From positions 1 through 6,515 of the forward strand of contig JAFCBV010000036.1 in the NCBI GenBank assembly GCA_017610545.1: a stretch of DNA of 6,515 bases, written 5' to 3'. The stretch is from Candidatus Nanohalarchaeota archaeon (lineage in GTDB: Archaea > EX4484-52 > B79-G9). Positions 1 to 5,372 of the stretch are shown piece by piece (positions within the stretch are counted from its first letter, which is position 1; each line of letters begins with the position of its first letter). The position numbers and the translations under genes were made by a program. The notes below the pieces were generated by a model that saw only the letters and a program-made list of their open reading frames with translations, did not search any database and had not been told where the DNA came from.

Positions 1-793
1 AATCACGGAATCGCTTCATTCTGGAGCTGATTTCATAACGATATGGAGATAATGAGAGTGTAAAACCAGCTAGCAGTGCCCCGATTTCCATTGAAAAATT
101 TAAATAATGGAAAAGAGATGCTAATGCCATGCACCAGCCCATTGAGAACAATAATAGGTATTCCTGCGACTTTGCGATGACGCGGGTTAGGTGCGGTAAT
201 ATGTAAACTCCTACAAGGAATAATAACGCCAGCAAACCAATGCCTTTCAGCAGCGTCACAACAAGCAGATTGGCAACATTGAATTCAACTGACATCGTTG
301 ATATGGCCATTAGAATAAGTATTGCAATCAGGTCCTGCACAATCAAAAATCCGATGGACACTCGCCCATACAAGGTATTCATGTCGTCCTTGTCAGACAG
401 GATTTTCATAATTATTATCGTACTGCTGAATGTTATGGCTACGGCGACATAAAGTGACACGATTGTAGAAAAACCCAACAACTGGCATATGAAAAAGCCT
501 ATTACTGAAGTGAACAGGACCTGGCCAACGCCTGTAATTAAAGAGACTTTGCCTACTTCTTTTATGACCTTCGGGCTTAGGCTTAAGCCAACAATAAAAA
601 GAAGCAATGCGATTCCTATGTGCGAAAGTATGGACATGGTCTCTGTTGAGCTGACAACGTCCAGGAGATATGGGCCAACAATAATGCCTGCGACAATATA
701 TCCGATTATCAGTGGCTGTTTCAGTAATCTCAATATTCCTGTAATCAGAACTGTTATGCCAATGATTATGCTTAATTCTATAAACAGGTCCAT
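1..793 (-). CDS. Kef-type (CPA2) Na+/K+:H+ antiporter, 3' end cut by window edge
   Basis: Integral membrane cation/proton exchanger, expected to move Na+ or K+ against H+ across the cytoplasmic membrane. The frame is open from the ATG at 793 to base 1, giving 264 residues; CPA2 transport domains are usually about 380 residues, so the last third and any regulatory tail lie outside. Seen motifs: QPLIIGYIVAGIIVGP (26-41) after TM1, ALLLFIVGLSL (62-72), TFSSTI (121-126) matching the unwound TM4 segment, VQDLIAI (152-158) whose Asp154 matches the ion-binding acidic residue of the family, SQEYLLLFSMGW (209-220) and MEIGALLAGFTLS (235-247). Start: GGTGAG lies at 799-804, five bases before the ATG, and the mutase stop is 19 nt upstream, so the two are probably co-transcribed. 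Leucine codons differ strongly from the neighbours. The ion specificity cannot be told. A 137-codon open frame on the same strand (393-806) is only a shadow. Confidence 0.9.
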   Translation of the reverse strand, partial: MDLFIELSIIIGITVLITGILRLLKQPLIIGYIVAGIIVGPYLLDVVSSTETMSILSHIGIALLLFIVGLSLSPKVIKEVGKVSLITGVGQVLFTSVIGFFICQLLGFSTIVSLYVAVAITFSSTIIIMKILSDKDDMNTLYGRVSIGFLIVQDLIAILILMAISTMSVEFNVANLLVVTLLKGIGLLALLFLVGVYILPHLTRVIAKSQEYLLLFSMGWCMALASLFHYLNFSMEIGALLAGFTLSLSPYRYEISSRMKRFRD

Positions 794-798
794 TCTTT

Positions 799-804
799 CT
801 CACC
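799..804 (-). promoter_or_regulatory. Shine-Dalgarno element of the antiporter
   Basis: On the minus strand this reads GGTGAG, ending 5 nt before the ATG at 793. It pairs with the GGAGGTGA-type complement of the archaeal 16S rRNA tail. It fixes the start and fits translation of an internal cistron of a two-gene transcript. Confidence 0.6.
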
Positions 805-812
805 ACAACTAA

Positions 813-2174
813 TCAGCACTTCATTTCCAACCCAAACTTCAGGATAATACCAGAAACTTCTTTAATTATCTCGTCCAGATGCTCTTTTGTGTCTGCCTCA
901 AACCTGCATTTTATGTGCGCAGTCGTGTTTGATGCGCGAACCAATCCCCAACCATTGGGAAAATTTATTCTTGCGCCGTCTATGCCAAGAAAGTCATAAT
1001 TGTTTTCTTTCAAATAGGTTTTCAATTCTTCAACTATTTTGAACTTTCTGTTGTCATCGCAATCAATGAAGATTTCCGGGCTTGCATGTGCGCGCGGGAG
1101 CGAATCAATGTATTCTGAAAACGGAACATCAAGGGCAGAAACTATTTCTGTAATCTTCAGCACTGCGAAAATAGCGTCATCAAAGTTGTAGTAGCAGTAT
1201 GGGAAATACATGTGCCCTGTAAGCTCGCCACCGAAAACTGCACTTCGCTCGATGATTTCATCAAGCAGGTAGCTGTGCCCGACACGGGTAACCAATGGGT
1301 TTCCTCCGTGCGTTTTTGTATCATCAATCAATGTGTTTGGGCAGCGCACTTCAAACACAACATCTCCTTTCTTCACTGCAAGAGCCTGCCTTGTAAGCAT
1401 CATGAGTATGAAATCCATAGAAATAATTCTTCCTTTTTCATCCACAACCCCTGCGCGATCCCCGTCGCCGTCAAACGCAAACCCTATGTCTGCCTTGTTT
1501 TCGACAACTTCCTTTTGGAGAACGACAAGGTTCTTATCGTCATGTGGGTCGGGCGCGTGATTCGGAAACGTTCCGTCAGGCTCTGCAAAAATTGTTTTTG
1601 CTGTGCAGCCAAGAGAGGAAAATATTTTTTCAGGAATCCTGTCGCATGTGCCGTTTCCCGGATCAAGAATAATTTTCAGGGGACGCTTCAGTTTTATTTT
1701 CGGCACTATGTAGTGCATGTATTCGTCTACTACTTCTTTTTTGTTCATAGTTCCTTTTTCTTTTGCTTTTTGAAGGTCACCGGAAACAACATATTTTTCC
1801 ATGTCAAAAATTCCTGTCTCGCCAACAATAGGGCGCGCATTCTCGCGCTGAATCTTAAGGCCATTGTATTCTTTAGGATTGTGCGATGCTGTAATCATAA
1901 TGCCTCCGTCTTTTTTGTAGTTGGCAATCGCAAAATAAAAGACAGATACAGGAACCATGCCGACATCAATTACATTGAAACCCGCGTCCATAAGGCCGCG
2001 CGTAAGTGATTCAAAAAGATCAGGGCTTGAAAGCCTCATATCGCGCGCAACCACAATTTCTTTTGCCTTTGGAAGTATTTTTCTGTACGCTAGTGCTGTT
2101 TTATACACAACATCTTCATTTATTTCAGACGGATAAACCCCTCGAATATCATATGAACGAAATATAGATGACAT
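813..2174 (-). CDS. Phosphomannomutase/phosphoglucomutase, AlgC-like
   Basis: Cytosolic alpha-D-phosphohexomutase interconverting hexose 1- and 6-phosphates (mannose and/or glucose), supplying GDP-mannose or UDP-glucose type precursors for glycans. 453 residues, full length for the family. Seen: FRSYDIRG (5-12, phosphate-contacting Arg11), TASHNP (95-100, phosphoserine Ser97), DGDGDR (235-240, Mg-binding aspartates), VRCPN and GHS (276-280, 299-301), sugar loop GGELTGH (315-321), and C-terminal GWGLVRASNTT (phosphate loop, RASNT at 413-417). The order and the DIRG/GWGLVRASNTT/RFEADT wording resemble Pseudomonas AlgC (dual PMM/PGM), more than the GlmM-like archaeal ManB type. Differences from AlgC as remembered: Arg for Lys at 277, Thr for Ser at 319, and Ala-His where AlgC has Pro after RASNTT. 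Start: the frame extends to a TTG at 2183, but that abuts the GGGAG, so the ATG at 2174 is chosen. The antiporter follows after 19 nt. Substrate preference is inferred only. Confidence 0.93.
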   Translation of the reverse strand: MSSIFRSYDIRGVYPSEINEDVVYKTALAYRKILPKAKEIVVARDMRLSSPDLFESLTRGLMDAGFNVIDVGMVPVSVFYFAIANYKKDGGIMITASHNPKEYNGLKIQRENARPIVGETGIFDMEKYVVSGDLQKAKEKGTMNKKEVVDEYMHYIVPKIKLKRPLKIILDPGNGTCDRIPEKIFSSLGCTAKTIFAEPDGTFPNHAPDPHDDKNLVVLQKEVVENKADIGFAFDGDGDRAGVVDEKGRIISMDFILMMLTRQALAVKKGDVVFEVRCPNTLIDDTKTHGGNPLVTRVGHSYLLDEIIERSAVFGGELTGHMYFPYCYYNFDDAIFAVLKITEIVSALDVPFSEYIDSLPRAHASPEIFIDCDDNRKFKIVEELKTYLKENNYDFLGIDGARINFPNGWGLVRASNTTAHIKCRFEADTKEHLDEIIKEVSGIILKFGLEMKC

Positions 2175-2183
2175 AAACTTCAA

Positions 2184-2188
2184 CTCCC
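2184..2188 (-). promoter_or_regulatory. Shine-Dalgarno element of the mutase
   Basis: The minus strand reads GGGAG, 9 nt before the ATG at 2174. It directly abuts the in-frame TTG at 2183, which therefore cannot use it; this decides the start in favour of the ATG. Confidence 0.55.
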
Positions 2189-2218
2189 TGTTGCCTTAAC
2201 TATGAAGAGTATGCACAC

Positions 2219-2232
2219 TTTAATAGTTTTTT
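2219..2232 (-). promoter_or_regulatory. Probable archaeal promoter (BRE/TATA-like) of the mutase-antiporter pair
   Basis: On the minus strand an A-rich stretch (AAAAAAC) is followed by TATTAAA (2225 to 2219). Transcription starting about 26 nt downstream, near 2196, would give a leader of roughly 20 nt holding the GGGAG element. The box is a weak match to the TTTATATA-type consensus, so this call is tentative. Confidence 0.4.
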
Positions 2233-2239
2233 GAGCCCG

Positions 2240-2247
2240 GCCATGGC
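2240..2247. promoter_or_regulatory. Palindrome GCCATGGC between divergent promoters, possible operator
   Basis: A perfect 8-bp palindrome lies in the 114-nt gap between the divergent mutase and HerA-like genes. Its centre is about 21 nt from the minus-strand TATA-like box and 19 nt from the plus-strand one. The symmetry does not extend outward. A regulator site is possible by position, but an 8-bp palindrome can arise by chance. Confidence 0.2.
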
Positions 2248-2254
2248 ATTGGAC

Positions 2255-2266
2255 GAAACTATATAT
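2255..2266 (+). promoter_or_regulatory. Archaeal promoter (BRE/TATA) of the HerA-like gene, leaderless
   Basis: GAAAC (BRE-like) is followed by TATATAT from 2260. The box centre (2262.5) is 26.5 nt before the A of the ATG at 2289, the usual TATA-to-transcription-start distance in archaea, so the mRNA should begin at or next to the start codon. No Shine-Dalgarno-like element is present in the intervening bases, which supports leaderless translation. Confidence 0.65.
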
Positions 2267-2288
2267 CCGCGCTCAATAAAGTTTATTC

Positions 2289-3563
2289 ATGCATGAAATT
2301 ATTATCGGGCGCTCCCCCGAGGACTTTAAAAAATACGGCACAAAAGGGACGGGTGTTATGGGAAAACACTTTGTCGGCGAGAAAAAGGACGCATATCTTA
2401 CAAACCCTGTGCGCATAGACCTTGCGCGACCGCACATCATTGGAATCTTTGGAAAACGCGGAACAGGAAAAAGCCATACTCTTGGCGTTATTGCAGAAGA
2501 ACTTGCACTTCTCCCGGATGAGATTAGCACAAACATGGCGTGTGTAATAATAGATCCTATGGGAATCTACTGGTCTATGAAAAACCCAAATGAGCGAGAC
2601 AGAAACCTGCTGTCAAAATGGGGGCTCAAGCCAACATCTTTTAAAGTGCAGGTTCTTGTTCCGGAAGGACAAGCAAAACATTTTCGCGAAAATGAAATCC
2701 CTTATGACAAAACATTTGCCATGCGCCCGTCAGAACTTGATTCAGGAGCATGGGCACTTACATTTGGAATAGAGCCTGATACAGAAATCGGGATTCTTCT
2801 TGAAAAAACAATAAAAGTCATTAACGCACATATGCCCTCTTATGACATACAAGACATAATAGAAATTATAAAAAAAATCGAGGCCCCTCATGTTGCAAAA
2901 CAAGGGCTTATCAACAGATTCTCTCTTGCACATGACTGGGGAATCTTCAGTTCTACCGGAACCTCAATACGCGACATTGCTGTGCCCGGCAAGATAACTG
3001 TTCTTGACATAAGCCAGTTCGGGCTTGCAAGCGGGGGCTGGTCTGTGCGATCACTTGTTGTTGCACTTATTGCAAGAAAGATACTTGAGGAGAGAATAAA
3101 GTCAAGACGTCTTGAGGAATTGCATGACATGGAAGGTGGTGGCTTTGGGACGAATTATATGCCTTTTACATGGATGCTAATTGACGAAGCGCATCAGTTC
3201 CTTCCAAACGATGGCTTAACTGTTGCATCAGGACCTTTATTGCAGTGGGTAAAAATAGGGCGAGAACCCGGTGTATCACTTGTCCTTGCAACACAGATGC
3301 CATACAAACTGCATAATGAAGCAATCTCTCAGTGTGATCTTGTTATAACCCATAGACTTACTTCAAGAAATGATATCGAGGCACTTGCAAACATAATGCA
3401 AAGTTACATGAGGTATGGAATCCCTGAGTATTTTGACCGCCTGCCGCGTGAGAAAGGTTCTGCACTCATTCTTGACGACAATTCAGAGCGGCTTTATGAA
3501 ATAAGGATGCGCCCCAGAATGAGTTGGCACGCTGGCGGAAGCCCGATAGCCATAAATGATTAA
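2289..3563 (+). CDS. HerA-like (DUF87) ATPase of the FtsK/HerA superfamily
   Basis: P-loop ATPase of the HerA/FtsK translocase superfamily, whose members form hexameric rings that pump DNA; canonical HerA works with the nuclease NurA in end resection. 424 residues. Seen: Walker A GKRGTGKS (55-62), a strand ending IIDPMGIYW that corresponds to the DxxGEY region of HerA but lacks the Glu, Walker B WMLIDEAHQF (295-304, Asp299/Glu300), sensor-type LATQMP (333-338), HRLTSRNDI (355-363) with candidate arginine-finger residues, and a C-terminal segment rich in arginines (MRPRMSWHAGG). The Walker A begins only about 54 residues in, too early for a full HAS-barrel, so this is a shortened paralogue and not classic HerA. 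It stands alone on the plus strand with no NurA, Mre11 or Rad50 in view; the divergent gene is the mutase. ATPase assignment is firm; the DNA-pumping role is inferred from the family. Confidence 0.88.
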   Translation: MHEIIIGRSPEDFKKYGTKGTGVMGKHFVGEKKDAYLTNPVRIDLARPHIIGIFGKRGTGKSHTLGVIAEELALLPDEISTNMACVIIDPMGIYWSMKNPNERDRNLLSKWGLKPTSFKVQVLVPEGQAKHFRENEIPYDKTFAMRPSELDSGAWALTFGIEPDTEIGILLEKTIKVINAHMPSYDIQDIIEIIKKIEAPHVAKQGLINRFSLAHDWGIFSSTGTSIRDIAVPGKITVLDISQFGLASGGWSVRSLVVALIARKILEERIKSRRLEELHDMEGGGFGTNYMPFTWMLIDEAHQFLPNDGLTVASGPLLQWVKIGREPGVSLVLATQMPYKLHNEAISQCDLVITHRLTSRNDIEALANIMQSYMRYGIPEYFDRLPREKGSALILDDNSERLYEIRMRPRMSWHAGGSPIAIND

Positions 3564-3580
3564 ATTGTGTGCCATACGGG

Positions 3581-3931
3581 TTAGGAATAGCTATTTTCTC
3601 TTGAAAGGGCTTCTAAGTCATCAAGAAACCGGATGCCGTAAACTAGTGAGATAACCACCAATATGACGGTCATAGGAACAAACCAAAATCCAAAATATTT
3701 ATTCCACATAGATATCCCGAAGCTGTTCTCGAATATCACAATAAGATAAAATCCATACATTAACCAGCTCAACAAAAACACAATTACAAATAAGTTTGAG
3801 AAAATATGCCTCATGGGACCATAAAAGCGTTCTTTCGCACGATATAATTCCACGTTAAAATACGACATCACAACAAACGTGAAAATAAGGCCGAAGATAC
3901 TTATGAGAAGCTTGAACACCGTATAATCCAT
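3581..3931 (-). CDS. Small three-helix membrane protein, function unknown
   Basis: I do not recognise this protein. From the ATG at 3931 it has 116 residues with three hydrophobic helices, about 5-25, 43-67 and 80-100. The first loop carries several basic residues (R31, K33, R35, R41) and the tail is short and acidic (DDLEALSRE), which suggests the first loop and C-terminus face the cytoplasm. The frame stays open to an ATG at 4015, overlapping the permease by 26 nt, but that start has no Shine-Dalgarno element and would add a polar lysine-rich leader. A strong TATA box centred 25.5 nt before 3931 favours the shorter, leaderless form. It ends 17 nt from the convergent HerA-like gene and lies 58 nt downstream of the permease. 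The aromatic, Trp/Phe-rich helices carry no catalytic motif that I can see. Confidence 0.7.
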   Translation of the reverse strand: MDYTVFKLLISIFGLIFTFVVMSYFNVELYRAKERFYGPMRHIFSNLFVIVFLLSWLMYGFYLIVIFENSFGISMWNKYFGFWFVPMTVILVVISLVYGIRFLDDLEALSRENSYS

Positions 3932-3953
3932 GACACATTTATAGGCGATGCCG

Positions 3954-3972
3954 TATATATTCTTCTTTTTCT
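3954..3972 (-). promoter_or_regulatory. Archaeal promoter (BRE/TATA) of the small membrane protein, leaderless
   Basis: The minus strand has a purine-rich BRE-like stretch (AAAAAGAAGA) directly followed by ATATATAC. The TATA centre (3956.5) is 25.5 nt from the A of the ATG at 3931. It lies just after the permease stop codon (3990-3992), so the small gene can be transcribed independently. This is the best-looking BRE/TATA combination in the window. Confidence 0.6.
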
Positions 3973-3989
3973 GCCCTGCGCCCTCAATG

Positions 3990-5333
3990 CTATTTTTTTC
4001 TTCGCAAAATGTCATATGCTTTTCGAATCACTCTTGATGAAAAAACAATTATTCTACTTATGTTCTCAAGTATTGAATAGACGAACGCTCCTGAAAGAAA
4101 TATGGCCGCACTTATCAAAGCAACAAAAAGGCTAAACTGAAACATCATTATTGATGAAAGCACAATGCCTATTCCCGCCAGAAGCGGAAACTTTCCGATA
4201 TTTAATGGCATGCGGTATTTTCTTTTTGCATGCGGTTCGCGGTAACGAAGCTCAATAAGGCTAATGTGCACTATTCCAAAAATCAGGAACGATCCAAAAT
4301 TAGACACTCTTGCAACAAAGGAGATGTCATTTAGAAGCGTGAAAAAAGACGCAATAATAGCAAATGAAAATATCGCCACGCAGGGGGTTCCACGCGTTGG
4401 GTGTACATAAGCGAATATTCCGGGCAATGAATGCTCTTCAGTCATGCCGTAAATCCTTCGTGAGCTTGCAATAAGAAATGTCAGGACCGTTGATGCTGTT
4501 GCAAGAAGTGCGATGATTGTGATAATAAAAGATGCGTTTGGCATAACTTTCGCTGCAATATCTGTGACGGGGGCGTTTGATTCAGCAAGAACATTCCATG
4601 AAACAATGGAAACTGATGAGATGGCAACAATAATGTAAATGGTTGTGGCAATCGCAATAGATATGAGTATCGCGCGCGGCACAACTCTTTTCGGGTTCTT
4701 TGTCTCCTCAGACATGTTTGCAATCGCCTCAAAGCCAAGATATGCAAAAAAGACAAATGCGGATGCTTCAAGAACACCGGAGATTCCATTAGGCATTTCA
4801 AAATAATTTACTGTGCCAAGATATTTCCAGCCACATGCAACTATTGCAAGAAGCCCGAGGAGTGTTGCAATTGTCATTGCATAAAGGGCTTTCATTGATT
4901 CCTTTAGGCCATACATTCCAAGAATTGAAAGAACTATTATCAAGCAAAGCGCGTTGTAAATTACCGGCGTGCCAACCAGTGCCTCAAGATATCCGCCAAA
5001 CCCAAGAGCAATTGTTGATGCTGCAACTGCACCAATGAAAATTATGAGCCACGACAATGAAAACGAGAAACTCTTACTCAAAAATGCCTTTCGCGTATAT
5101 GTGTATTCTGCTGCATTTCTTGGAAACATTGATGTAAGTTCTGCATAACTCAAACCTGTGATTATGGCGATAAACCCTGCAAATACAAAAGACATCCAAA
5201 GGGAATTTCCGCTAATTCCTGCTGCCTTTCCGATAAGAGAGTAAATGCCTGCGCCAACTATTATGCTCAGGCCGTACATGACTAGATCAGTCAAAGACAG
5301 CTCGCGCTTAAGATGTTTTTTTCTTGCAAACAT
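3990..5333 (-). CDS. APC-family amino acid permease
   Basis: Membrane transporter of the amino acid-polyamine-organocation superfamily, about 12 predicted helices in 447 residues, which is normal length. Seen: LSLTDLVMYGLSIIVGAGIY (12-31), the TM1 region whose broken-helix GAGIY (27-31) contacts the substrate amino group in this fold; SYAELTSMFPRNAAEYTYTR in the TM2-TM3 region; VFFAYLGFEAIANMSEETKNP (from 194), the TM6 region and conserved loop; and a basic C-terminal tail ending RRKK. The wording is close to the cationic and broad-range amino acid transporter branch, but substrate cannot be set. The start is the ATG at 5333, with no well-spaced Shine-Dalgarno element (AAGGA lies only 2 nt away) but a TATA box 28.5 nt before it. 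It follows aRF1 by 39 nt on the same strand. It ends with TAG, whereas the mutase ends with TGA and the other completed genes with TAA. Confidence 0.93.
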   Translation of the reverse strand: MFARKKHLKRELSLTDLVMYGLSIIVGAGIYSLIGKAAGISGNSLWMSFVFAGFIAIITGLSYAELTSMFPRNAAEYTYTRKAFLSKSFSFSLSWLIIFIGAVAASTIALGFGGYLEALVGTPVIYNALCLIIVLSILGMYGLKESMKALYAMTIATLLGLLAIVACGWKYLGTVNYFEMPNGISGVLEASAFVFFAYLGFEAIANMSEETKNPKRVVPRAILISIAIATTIYIIVAISSVSIVSWNVLAESNAPVTDIAAKVMPNASFIITIIALLATASTVLTFLIASSRRIYGMTEEHSLPGIFAYVHPTRGTPCVAIFSFAIIASFFTLLNDISFVARVSNFGSFLIFGIVHISLIELRYREPHAKRKYRMPLNIGKFPLLAGIGIVLSSIMMFQFSLFVALISAAIFLSGAFVYSILENISRIIVFSSRVIRKAYDILRRKK

Positions 5334-5358
5334 TATCCTTCTTTTGCATTATGTAGAA

Positions 5359-5370
5359 TATATAGTATTC
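5359..5370 (-). promoter_or_regulatory. Archaeal TATA box of the permease
   Basis: The minus strand reads GAATAC followed by TATATATTC. The TATATA core (5364 to 5359) is centred 28.5 nt before the ATG at 5333, giving a leader of 0-3 nt. The flanking 5-base arms GAATA and TATTC (5356-5370) are an imperfect palindrome around the box, so a repressor could overlap it, but AT-rich TATA boxes often look symmetric. Confidence 0.5.
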
Positions 5371-5372
5371 AA

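Noticed and set aside
393..806. 137-codon open frame on the minus strand
   Set aside because: It runs in another frame of the antiporter gene; its product is rich in His, Arg, Tyr and Cys with no family wording, whereas the overlapping frame has clear CPA2 motifs.
1212..2009. 265-codon open frame on the plus strand opposite the mutase
   Set aside because: Low-complexity Phe/Cys/His-rich product antisense to a fully conserved mutase; a shadow produced by codon bias.
2289..3931. HerA-like ATPase plus small membrane protein as a two-gene defence system
   Set aside because: They are convergent, each has its own promoter, and there is no nuclease, SIR2 or other known HerA defence partner; adjacency alone does not support it.
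5352..5354. Signals for tRNA, CRISPR repeats or insertion-sequence ends in the short intergenic gaps
   Set aside because: The gaps are 17-114 nt, with no cloverleaf, direct repeat series or terminal inverted repeats seen by eye.
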